From positions 1 through 19,241 of the forward strand of contig QMQE01000032.1 in NCBI GenBank assembly GCA_003650445.1: 19,241 nt of DNA, written 5' to 3'. The DNA is from Acidobacteriota bacterium (GTDB taxonomy: Bacteria > Acidobacteriota > Holophagae > Thermotomaculales > Thermotomaculaceae). Of the stretch, positions 1 to 7,281 are shown piece after piece; the stretch's first letter is position 1, and every line of letters begins with the position of its first letter. The notes beneath the pieces were generated by a model that saw nothing but the letters and a program-made list of their open reading frames with translations, was not told the origin of the DNA and ran no database searches. The translations under genes and the position numbers were made by a program.

Positions 1-64
1 CGAGAAATTTCACCAGCATTTTCCGAAGGGAATCCCGATCCTCAATCACCAGTATCCGGCTCAT
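1..64 (-). CDS. Response regulator, N-terminal start only (NtrC-like partner of the next kinase)
   Basis: Only the first 21 codons are in the window; the gene continues past base 1. The reading starts MSRILVIEDRDSLRKML, the beta1 strand and acidic pocket (E8, D9) of a CheY-like receiver domain. Its ATG overlaps the TGA of the upstream histidine kinase in an ATGA arrangement (61-64), so the two are translationally coupled and form a two-component pair. The 'EDRDSLRKML' wording resembles sigma-54 activators of the NtrC type, and the NtrB-like kinase fits this. The AAA+ and DNA-binding domains that would prove it lie outside the window, so the output type is inference. Confidence 0.8.
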   Translation of the reverse strand, partial: MSRILVIEDRDSLRKMLVKFL

Positions 65-1257
65 AATAAAATAACCACAGTGGTTCCCACGTCCGGTGCG
101 GATTCAACAGTGATGCTTCCTCCCAGACGGGATACGATTTTTTCACAGAGGGAAAGCCCCAGCCCTGTGCCGTTAGTTCTTGTGGTAAAAAATGGAACCA
201 GGGCATGTTCCAGTGTTTCAGCATCCATTCCCATACCGTTGTCCTGTACGGTTATCCGAATATTTTCCCCCGACTTTTCAAAATGGGTATGTATCATGCC
301 GGTTGGGGAAAGGTGTTCCCGACTGTTTCGAATGAGGTTTGTCAGGCATTGTTTCAGGAGAGTTCTGTCAGTTTTGAATGCAAGATCTTCAGGAGTGATC
401 AAAATTTCAAGAATATCCGGCATGTCCGGGAAGGAATCAATAATGTCTTCTCGGAGGCTTGCTGCGGAAACGACCTGAAGGTTTGGCTGAAGGGGTTTGG
501 CATAGAGCAGAAACTGGTTTACTACGCTGTTAATGTCCTCCACTTCCGAGAGAATCTGGCCGTTGTATTCGGCAATGGTGGGCGTGGGGGAAGCATTTTC
601 TATCATCTGGGCATATCCTTTCAGTGTGGAAAGGGCATTGCGGAATTCGTGGGCCAGTCCGGCAGACATTTCCCCGATGATTTCCAGCCGCTTTTTCAGT
701 TCAAGCTGACTTTTTGCCGCTTCAATATCGGTGATGTCTTCGGCCAATACAAGGTAACCGCCTTTTCCCCCGAGAAGTTCACTGACAGGGGTGGCATGCA
801 CTTTTACAATCCTTCCCCGTACCGAGTCCTGGTCAACCTGGCCTTTTCCATTGCCGGTATCTTTCAATTTGCGTATAAATTGAAAGAGAACAGGACTTTC
901 TTTCTGAAATTGAACAATGGACTGATTTATATTCTCATCTGAAAGATTGAAAAGTTTGCGGAACATGGGGTTTGCGGATTTCAGGATTTTGAATTTGTCG
1001 AAAACCGCCACTCCGATTGCGAGGTTGTTCAGGATAATCTCGTTGAGTTTTTCCCTGATTTCCAGTTCATGAAACAATTCCTTTCGCTGGTCCAGTGTGT
1101 GGCGGATGTTCTCCAGTACAAAGTCCGGGGCTTCCCGTTCTTCTTCTCCGCGTACCACCCGCTTCAACTTTTTAATGACGATGATATAGACCGATATGAT
1201 GACAAAAGCAGAAAAGAAACCCCATGCCACCAGTACTTTTAAGTTAAACCCATCCAT
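61..1257 (-). CDS. NtrB-like PAS sensor histidine kinase
   Basis: A 398-residue kinase that probably phosphorylates the receiver protein overlapping its 3' end. One membrane helix lies near residues 6-28 with a basic flank, so most of the protein is cytoplasmic. A PAS domain spans about 70-180. The H-box 'AGLAHEFRNALSTLKGY' places the phospho-accepting histidine at H203. The ATPase domain shows an N-box (N307, N311), the G1 motif DNGMGMD (339-345), PFFTTR and GTGLGLSL. This layout matches the NtrB/ZraS/AtoS group. The frame stays open to 1362, but that extension translates the terminator at 1313-1353. ATG 1257 is preferred because the membrane helix follows at once. No strong Shine-Dalgarno precedes it, and the candidate promoter sits directly upstream. 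Confidence 0.9.
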   Translation of the reverse strand: MDGFNLKVLVAWGFFSAFVIISVYIIVIKKLKRVVRGEEEREAPDFVLENIRHTLDQRKELFHELEIREKLNEIILNNLAIGVAVFDKFKILKSANPMFRKLFNLSDENINQSIVQFQKESPVLFQFIRKLKDTGNGKGQVDQDSVRGRIVKVHATPVSELLGGKGGYLVLAEDITDIEAAKSQLELKKRLEIIGEMSAGLAHEFRNALSTLKGYAQMIENASPTPTIAEYNGQILSEVEDINSVVNQFLLYAKPLQPNLQVVSAASLREDIIDSFPDMPDILEILITPEDLAFKTDRTLLKQCLTNLIRNSREHLSPTGMIHTHFEKSGENIRITVQDNGMGMDAETLEHALVPFFTTRTNGTGLGLSLCEKIVSRLGGSITVESAPDVGTTVVILL

Positions 1258-1263
1258 ATCTCT

Positions 1264-1292
1264 ATCATAGAATGAATTGCGTAAATTGGCAA
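1264..1292 (-). promoter_or_regulatory. Candidate sigma-70-type promoter for the NtrB-like kinase, with overlapping palindrome
   Basis: On the minus strand TTGCCA (1287-1292) and TATGAT (1264-1269) are separated by 17 bases, differing from consensus at one position each. The predicted transcription start falls on or next to the A of the ATG at 1257, which implies a leaderless or nearly leaderless message. A 12-base palindrome, TGGCA-AG-TGCCA (1287-1298), overlaps the -35 box and could be an operator. Confidence 0.5.
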
Positions 1293-1312
1293 GTGCCAGT
1301 GGTGATGGTGAA

Positions 1313-1353
1313 AAAGAAAGAAAAAAGAAGGGGAGATTTGCGCTCCCCTTCTT
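1313..1353 (-). terminator. Rho-independent terminator after the RND pump gene
   Basis: A perfect 11-bp stem (1325-1335 with 1343-1353, AAGAAGGGGAG and its complement) with a 7-nt loop is followed on the minus strand by a U-rich tract. It lies 26 nt past the RND stop codon and separates the efflux genes from the downstream kinase. Confidence 0.9.
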
Positions 1354-1378
1354 CAGCTGCAATCAGGAAATAAATAAA

Positions 1379-4300
1379 TCAGTTGATATTTCCACCTGCC
1401 GTCCCGGTTTTACCGGTGAGTTTCGCTTTCATCTCTTCTACCAGTTCGTAGAGAGTCGGGATGACAATCAGGGTAAGGACAGTGGAAAAGATTAGTCCGG
1501 CGATGACTGTGATTGCCATGGGCTGGCGGATTTCCGCGCCTTCTCCGAGGCCCATCGCGAGGGGAAGGAGTCCCAGAACAGTGGTTAGCGTGGTCATGAC
1601 GATTGGCCGAAGCCGGACTTTTCCTGCAAGAAGAATCGCATCTCTCAGTGCCATTTCCCGTTTTCTCAAGAGGTTGATGTAATCAATGAGTACAATGGCG
1701 TTGTTGACCACAATGCCGGCAAGCATCATCAGTCCGATGAATACGATGACGGACATGGGAATGTGAAGGACGTACAGGGTGATGCCGACCCCAAACAATG
1801 CAAGTGGAATTGAAAACATGATGACAAAGGGGTGGAGAAGCGATTCAAACTGAGATGCCATGACAATGTACACCAGGAAGATGGAAAGGAGTAGGGCGTA
1901 TAGAAGGGAATTAGATGATTTCTCCATTTCCTGATTCTGGCCCGATATCACGTATTCGATGTCTGACGGATGGGGAATGGAAGAGAGTTTAGCTTGAATT
2001 TGTTTGGAAAGGGCTTTCAAGCCCAGCCCGCTGACATTGGCAGAGATGAGGCCCACGCGTTGTTGATCCACCCGGCGGATTTCGCTGGGCCCTTCCACGA
2101 CGTTAAAAGCTGCTACGGCAGAGAGCGGTACTGCTGGTTTCTGGCCGGGGTTGACGATGATGTTCTTGAGGTCTTCCAGTGTCTTTTTGGTGTTGTTTTT
2201 CAGTTTAACCCGGATATCAATGCGTTTGTCACCCCGGATGAAACGAGTAGGGACAAAGCCAAGGAGCTGGTTTCGAACGAGATCTGCCACCTTGACGATG
2301 TTCAGGTTCAATCTGGCCAGTTTGTCCCGGTCAAAGATAATCTGGGTTTCGGGATTTCCGGTTCGAATGTTGAGTTCCACGTCTTTCAAATCCGGTATTT
2401 CCTTCATCTTTTCCAGTGCAAGAATGGAATATTTCTTCAGTTTCTGCAGGTTGTATCCATGCACTTCCACTTCAACCGGTGCTTTGAAGGTGAAGAGTGT
2501 GGGATATTCCACCCGCATTTCGGCGTCCGGGATATCCCCGAAGATGTCACGGATTTGTGAAATTGTTTTCTGCTCGCTTTTCAGAATGTTGTCAGAGGGC
2601 TTGAGGATTACACCAATTCTTGCGGAAAATTCACCTTCATCTGCTTTTGCGTAGGAATCTTTTTCAACTCCAATGCGGGTGAAATAGGTGCGAATTTCCT
2701 TAATTTGGGACAGCTTTGATTCATAGGGGATAAGGAGGCTATCTGTTTTTTCAATGGGTGTGCCCACCGGAAAGTTCACAATTACCGTGAACTGGCCCTG
2801 ATGCATAACGGGAATCAGTTCGGCATCCAGGCCGCGGAATGAGAAAAATGTTATGACAAAAGCGGCCAGAATCAAAACAACGGAAAGTGATTTGTTTGCG
2901 AGTACACTTTTCAGTGCTTTCGGGTACCATTCGTTCTGCACCCGATTGAATCCCTTGTTAAAGCTTGTGAGGACTTTGTTGAGGAAATACCTTTCCAGAG
3001 CTGTCCAGATTATGCGGCTGATCCAGACAATTCCAAGAAAAATAATATAAATTAACACAAACAATTTCCCTATCACTTCCAATGGAAAGTAAAAGAGGAG
3101 TCTGACAAGGCGAAATGGGATTGACAATAGTTTCAGCAGAAAGTTTTCCGGCAGAGGGGTGGCCAGCCCGTTGAAGGACTGGAAAGAACGGAGTGAGGAC
3201 TTAAGGTCAAATCCGGTGGCTTTTCCAGCTGTCAGTTTTCTGGATGCCAGCATCGGAATGAAAAACAACGCAAACATCAGGGAGGCAATCAGGGCGAACA
3301 CGACCGAGAGGGCCATGTCTCTGAAAATCTGGCCCGCGATACCTTCCACAAAGACGATGGGGAAGAAAACGGCGATTGTGGTCAGTGTGGAGGCGACAAC
3401 AGCGGTACCGACTTCAGATGTGCCCCGGACTGCTGCATCCGCAGTTTCATCCCCTTCTTCCTGGCAGCGGAAGATGCTTTCCAGTACAACGATTGCGTTA
3501 TCCACAAGCATACCGACCCCCAGTGCAATACCGCCAAGGGACATGATGTTCAAAGAGACGTTGAAGAATTTCATGAATGCGAAGGTGGTTACGATGGAGA
3601 GGGGGATGGTGACAGACACAATCAATGTAGATTTGATGTTTTTCAAGAAGAGGAAAAGAACAAGGATTGCCAGTACGGCTCCTTCAAGTGCATTGTCTTT
3701 CACCTCATTCAAAGCGTTTTCAATGAAGACAGACTGATCAGAAAGTAAATTGACTTTCATGTGTGCAGGGAGGGAAGTCCGGATGGTTTTCCCCTTTGAG
3801 GTGAGCATCTGGAATTTGACTCTTTTTGCGACATCTACAATATTCGCATCGGCTTCTTTGTAAATTTCCAGGATTACACATTCTCTGCCGTTAATTCGCG
3901 TAATCACTTCTCTGTCTTTGTAGGAACGGCTGACCTGGCCGATATCCTTGATTCGAATATCCACTCCATTTACCCGTCCTATAATGAGATTGCTGATCTG
4001 TTGTAGATTCTGGAACTGGTTAACCGTGCGGACAATGTATTCGGTGGCACCCTCTTTCAATGTTCCACCGGCGAGGTTTACATTCTCACTTGCAAGGCGG
4101 CTGTTCACCGTATCAATATCCATGTTCAGGCTGGTTAATTTAGCCGGGTCGACATCGACATGGAATTCTTCCTCGAGGCCGCCGCGTATTTTGACTGCAG
4201 CGACCCCCTGAATTTTGTCCAGGCGGATTTTGATGTTGTCCTCAGAAAAATTGCGAAGGTACATCAGGCTTTCTTTCTTTGAAGTCAGCCCGAAAGTGAG

Positions 4301-4717
4301 TATGGGATCCAATGTCGGGTCGTATCGAAGAATGACAGGCTTTCCCGCTTCTTTTGGAAGAAAAACCTGGTCCAGTTTTTCCCGGATGTCCTGTATGGCG
4401 GTGTTGATATTTGTACCCCAGCGGAATTCAAGAATGACATCAGATATTCCTGACCTGGAAATGGAACTGATGGTTGCGAGGTTGTTCACAACTGCCAGGG
4501 CCTGCTCCACTCTGCGGGAAACGTTGTTTTCAACTTCTTCAGGCGCCGCTCCTTCAAACTCGGTTCGAACGGTAATGGTGGGATAGCTGATGTCCGGCAT
4601 GAGGTTCAAAGCCAGTCGTTTGTAGGATACATAACCGAAGACCACAATGGCAATGACGATCATGAAAATCGCCACGGGCCGCCGGACAGTTATGCCAAAT
4701 ACGGAATGATCTGTCAT
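1379..4717 (-). CDS. RND-family efflux pump (AcrB/MdtB-like, HAE superfamily)
   Basis: An inner-membrane proton-driven exporter of about 1112 residues, expected to work with the adaptor encoded just upstream and an outer-membrane channel not found here. Typical signatures are the N-terminal TM1 after VRRPVAIF, the porter-domain opening LMPDISYPTITVRTEFEGA, the TM4 motif GVGMLVDNAIVVLES with D406 as likely proton-relay residue, and TM10 GIVVNNAIVLIDY near 1001-1013. TM10 has Asn-Asn where AcrB has the relay lysine region. Family members usually have about 1020-1050 residues. The excess lies between TM6 and TM7 (about 496-595), which contains a long hydrophobic stretch at 526-572. ATG 4717 is chosen because it begins 1 nt after the adaptor stop; an in-frame upstream start at 4744 would add nine residues. 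The substrate cannot be read from sequence. Confidence 0.93.
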   Translation of the reverse strand: MTDHSVFGITVRRPVAIFMIVIAIVVFGYVSYKRLALNLMPDISYPTITVRTEFEGAAPEEVENNVSRRVEQALAVVNNLATISSISRSGISDVILEFRWGTNINTAIQDIREKLDQVFLPKEAGKPVILRYDPTLDPILTFGLTSKKESLMYLRNFSEDNIKIRLDKIQGVAAVKIRGGLEEEFHVDVDPAKLTSLNMDIDTVNSRLASENVNLAGGTLKEGATEYIVRTVNQFQNLQQISNLIIGRVNGVDIRIKDIGQVSRSYKDREVITRINGRECVILEIYKEADANIVDVAKRVKFQMLTSKGKTIRTSLPAHMKVNLLSDQSVFIENALNEVKDNALEGAVLAILVLFLFLKNIKSTLIVSVTIPLSIVTTFAFMKFFNVSLNIMSLGGIALGVGMLVDNAIVVLESIFRCQEEGDETADAAVRGTSEVGTAVVASTLTTIAVFFPIVFVEGIAGQIFRDMALSVVFALIASLMFALFFIPMLASRKLTAGKATGFDLKSSLRSFQSFNGLATPLPENFLLKLLSIPFRLVRLLFYFPLEVIGKLFVLIYIIFLGIVWISRIIWTALERYFLNKVLTSFNKGFNRVQNEWYPKALKSVLANKSLSVVLILAAFVITFFSFRGLDAELIPVMHQGQFTVIVNFPVGTPIEKTDSLLIPYESKLSQIKEIRTYFTRIGVEKDSYAKADEGEFSARIGVILKPSDNILKSEQKTISQIRDIFGDIPDAEMRVEYPTLFTFKAPVEVEVHGYNLQKLKKYSILALEKMKEIPDLKDVELNIRTGNPETQIIFDRDKLARLNLNIVKVADLVRNQLLGFVPTRFIRGDKRIDIRVKLKNNTKKTLEDLKNIIVNPGQKPAVPLSAVAAFNVVEGPSEIRRVDQQRVGLISANVSGLGLKALSKQIQAKLSSIPHPSDIEYVISGQNQEMEKSSNSLLYALLLSIFLVYIVMASQFESLLHPFVIMFSIPLALFGVGITLYVLHIPMSVIVFIGLMMLAGIVVNNAIVLIDYINLLRKREMALRDAILLAGKVRLRPIVMTTLTTVLGLLPLAMGLGEGAEIRQPMAITVIAGLIFSTVLTLIVIPTLYELVEEMKAKLTGKTGTAGGNIN

Positions 4718-4718
4718 T

Positions 4719-5765
4719 TCAGCCCAACCTGACCTTCGCGCCATCCTTCAGGCCATTTTGACCGGCCACAATGACACGATCCCCCTCCTTCAGGTCTTTA
4801 TTCAAGGCCTGGAAGCGGTTCTCATCCTGATATCCGGTTTTTAATTCCACTTTGCGCGCTTTGTGGCCGAGGGCGTCGTAAACAAAGATAAACTGCCGGT
4901 CATTCTGGTAAACGACTGCTTTTTTTGGAACCAGAAGGGCTTTCTCAATCGTGTCGGTCAAAAGGCGAACTTTTACAAACATGCCGGGCCTGATATTGGA
5001 GTCATGTTTGACATAAACAGTTACTTTTACAGTGCCTGTGGCCGGGTCAACCACATGAGAGATGCGTTTTACGCTGCCCTTGAAAGTCTGCTTTGCCGCC
5101 TCGCTTACCAGTTTTGCAGGCATCCCGACTTTCAGTTCCCGGACCCGTTCTTCCGGGATGAAGACGTTGACTTTCAGGAGGTCCCGATTCACAAGGGAAA
5201 ATGCTTTCTGGTTCATGGAGAGGTATTGTCCTGCAGTGATGAACCGTTCGGTAATGATTCCTGCAAAGGGGGCTTTAATCATGCTTTTATTAAATTTCAC
5301 CCTTGCGTTCTCAAAATCGAGTTTTTTCTGGTTGTAATTGAATCGTGTGTTGTCGTAATCTTCCTGGCTGACCAGTTGACGGTCAAACATATTTTTTGTG
5401 CGTTTGAAGGTGTTCTCGGCTTCTTTAAGGGCAACTTCCGCCTTGTCCTTGCTCAGTTTCAGCTCTTCAAAATTTACAACGGCAAGTACCTGGCCTTTTT
5501 CGACCTTGTCTCCCTCTTCCACGTTGAGTTTCTCGACGACGCCGGTGGTTTCAGCCACAATGTCTACGCTCATTTCCGCTTCAACCGTACCGGAAGACAG
5601 AATGAATGATGAAATCGGCCCTTTTTTCAGGGTTTCAACCTGGACAGGGACAATGATTTCTTTCTCGTCTTTTTTCTTTTTCTTGTCCCCACGTTTGAAG
5701 TTAACTGAACAGGAAATGGAAAAGGCTGCAAATACGATTAGAAATAGAACAACGGTTTTTTTCAA
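4719..5765 (-). CDS. RND efflux periplasmic adaptor lipoprotein (membrane fusion protein)
   Basis: A 348-residue adaptor linking the RND pump to an outer-membrane channel. The N-terminus is a lipoprotein signal peptide with lipobox SISC (lipidated C19), followed by a lysine-rich tether (24-37). Next come a biotinyl-lipoyl-like domain (VVEKLNVEEGDKVEKGQVLA), an alpha-hairpin rich in K/E heptads (about 100-150), the second lipoyl half (MIKAPFAGIITER), and beta-barrel and membrane-proximal domains (VNVFIPEERV, GTVKVTVYV, LLVPKKAVV). This is the HlyD/AcrA order. The start codon is TTG, set by a strong GGAGG 6 nt upstream (5772-5776). The stop is 1 nt from the pump ATG, so the two are co-translated. 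Confidence 0.93.
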   Translation of the reverse strand: MKKTVVLFLIVFAAFSISCSVNFKRGDKKKKKDEKEIIVPVQVETLKKGPISSFILSSGTVEAEMSVDIVAETTGVVEKLNVEEGDKVEKGQVLAVVNFEELKLSKDKAEVALKEAENTFKRTKNMFDRQLVSQEDYDNTRFNYNQKKLDFENARVKFNKSMIKAPFAGIITERFITAGQYLSMNQKAFSLVNRDLLKVNVFIPEERVRELKVGMPAKLVSEAAKQTFKGSVKRISHVVDPATGTVKVTVYVKHDSNIRPGMFVKVRLLTDTIEKALLVPKKAVVYQNDRQFIFVYDALGHKARKVELKTGYQDENRFQALNKDLKEGDRVIVAGQNGLKDGAKVRLG

Positions 5766-5771
5766 TGGCTC

Positions 5772-5776
5772 CCTCC
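5772..5776 (-). promoter_or_regulatory. Shine-Dalgarno that fixes a TTG start
   Basis: GGAGG on the minus strand, 6 nt before TTG 5765. No ATG or GTG with comparable spacing gives an intact signal peptide, so TTG is the likely initiator of the adaptor lipoprotein. Confidence 0.7.
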
Positions 5777-5797
5777 GGAATTTTCAAATCCGATTGA

Positions 5798-5803
5798 ATT
5801 ATA
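5798..5803 (-). promoter_or_regulatory. Candidate -10 box for the RND efflux operon
   Basis: A perfect TATAAT on the minus strand in the 99-nt gap before the adaptor gene, predicting a short 5' leader of about 25 nt. No good -35 hexamer is seen at 16-18 bp, so the promoter is weak, activator-dependent, or spurious. If real, the efflux pair can be transcribed separately from the transporter genes upstream. Confidence 0.35.
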
Positions 5804-5864
5804 CGGGGAGGGAATTGAATAGTTTCCGATCGCCTGAAGGAAATGCCGACGAAAATTGCTGGAA

Positions 5865-6122
5865 TCAGTCCGGTTGTTGCTTCTGGTTCAGGCCTTTCAG
5901 AGCCGCCCGTTCCTCTGACAGTTCATTCAGCAGGTCTTTGATTCGCCAGTTGACAGAGCTTGCAGTGGTGGTCGCCATGATGATGTTGGTGGCAAAGGCT
6001 GGAGAATGTTTCAGTGTGTCGATGAGAGTGTTGAGCTGTTCTCCGGTAAAACCGTGGAACAGAATGACAGGCTGCTTTTTCAGTTTTTCAAATTCTTCAA
6101 GGTCAGGTTTTCTTTCGTTCAT
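5865..6122 (-). CDS. Small DUF3783-like protein
   Basis: An 85-residue soluble protein with no signal peptide or membrane helix. The core 'QPVILFHGFTGEQLNTLIDTL' followed by an alternating region and 'NWRIKDLLNELSEE' resembles, from memory, DUF3783 domain proteins (small alpha/beta proteins, function unknown). A GGAG 6 nt before the ATG supports the start. It begins 22 nt after the MFS transporter stop and is probably transcribed with it; a 99-nt gap follows. No function is claimed. The family call rests on motif memory and has not been searched. Confidence 0.7.
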   Translation of the reverse strand: MNERKPDLEEFEKLKKQPVILFHGFTGEQLNTLIDTLKHSPAFATNIIMATTTASSVNWRIKDLLNELSEERAALKGLNQKQQPD

Positions 6123-6144
6123 GGGAATCTCCGCTGTCTGTTAA

Positions 6145-7281
6145 TCAGACTTTTTTGTCCTTCCACATGAGGGGGAGGACGGTGAGCATCAGAAAAAATG
6201 GCACCAGCATCATTGACATGCCAAGACGGATATTGATATCGCCGACTATTCCAATCAGGGGAACACCGACCATGCCGAAGGTGCTTACCGCAAGGAAAAG
6301 TACAGCATTCAAAGGTGCCCGCACATCATCCGGGGCAACCCGGTTCAGAAAAAAATGAATGGAAGGGAATATGGTTGCCATAAAAAGTGCCCCCAGCAGA
6401 AATGCGGTGACAGACCAGCGCATGGGACTGAAGATGAAAACAGAAAACAGTACCAGACAAATCCCACTCATTACCCTGGCGTTTGACTTTGCAGTGAATT
6501 TCCGGATCTGGCGGTCTCCGAAGAAGCGTCCCAGTGTAAAAACAATCCAGAATGCTGACAGCATCATGGCAGAGGTTTCCACTGTGAAACTGAAGGACGC
6601 TTTGAAGAAATTACCCGCCCAGACCACAATGGCCATTTCTGATACCGAATAGAGACCGAGGAGCGTAATGACGATGAGAAAGCGGCTGTGCATCAGCTTC
6701 TTGACTCCATGGAAAGGGGAGTCATCTACTCGATAGTCCGATACCGGCCGGAAAGCAATATAGAGGCCGAAGAGAATCAGAAAAGCGAGATAGGTGACGT
6801 ACACGTATCGGTAGGAAAAGTTGCGTCCCAGATAGAATTTAACAAAAACCGGTGCGGCCAGGCCGCCCATTCCGAAAAAGGAATGAAACATGGAAAAATT
6901 CTGTTTACTTACAGGAAAGTGGGCGTAGATAACGGAAAAAGTCGTGATGGTAACAGCAAATGCTACGGCAATAAAGAAAATACCGGTGGTCAGTCCGGCA
7001 AGGGAGTGGCTGGTGGCGGCAAATGCCAGGCCCACGGCCCCGGCAAAAACTGCGATTGCCGTACTCTTTCGGGTACCGATTTTTGACAACACCAGCGCCG
7101 CCGCAATATTTGCCAGAATGGTTCCCATGGAATGGGCGAAGGGGATAACACTGGATTGTCCCATGGAAATGGCAAACACCCGCTGGAATTCCACCATGAG
7201 AGGCGGCATCGTATTGAGAAACATGGACGTTAGAAAGAGTCCGGCAAACAGTATCAAGGGGCTTTGGCGTCGGTCAGGCAT
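6145..7281 (-). CDS. Major facilitator superfamily transporter
   Basis: A 378-residue polytopic membrane protein made almost wholly of hydrophobic segments, about 12 by eye. The loop after TM2 (LVLSKIGTRKSTA) is a degenerate MFS motif A, and the 'HSFFGMGGLAAP' segment in the middle of the N-half recalls the FucP-like branch of sugar/proton symporters. A second A-like loop (LGRFFGDRQIRKFTAK) opens the C-half. The short charged linker between halves (YRVDDSPFHGVKK) is normal. Its ATG lies inside the end of the upstream permease gene (8-nt overlap, 7274-7281), so the two transporters are translationally coupled. The substrate is unknown. Confidence 0.87.
   Translation of the reverse strand: MPDRRQSPLILFAGLFLTSMFLNTMPPLMVEFQRVFAISMGQSSVIPFAHSMGTILANIAAALVLSKIGTRKSTAIAVFAGAVGLAFAATSHSLAGLTTGIFFIAVAFAVTITTFSVIYAHFPVSKQNFSMFHSFFGMGGLAAPVFVKFYLGRNFSYRYVYVTYLAFLILFGLYIAFRPVSDYRVDDSPFHGVKKLMHSRFLIVITLLGLYSVSEMAIVVWAGNFFKASFSFTVETSAMMLSAFWIVFTLGRFFGDRQIRKFTAKSNARVMSGICLVLFSVFIFSPMRWSVTAFLLGALFMATIFPSIHFFLNRVAPDDVRAPLNAVLFLAVSTFGMVGVPLIGIVGDINIRLGMSMMLVPFFLMLTVLPLMWKDKKV

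Noticed and set aside
205..942. Plus-strand open frame of 245 codons
   Set aside because: It lies fully antisense to the NtrB-like kinase, whose domains are clear, and shows no family features or good ribosome-binding site.
1258..1362. N-terminal extension of the NtrB-like kinase
   Set aside because: The added residues translate the terminator stem and its T-run; the membrane helix fits a start at 1257.
4863..6144. Two plus-strand open frames of 248 codons (4863-5609, 5398-6144)
   Set aside because: Antisense to the efflux adaptor and the small DUF3783-like gene. Composition is Cys/Phe- or Ser-rich, as expected of shadow frames.
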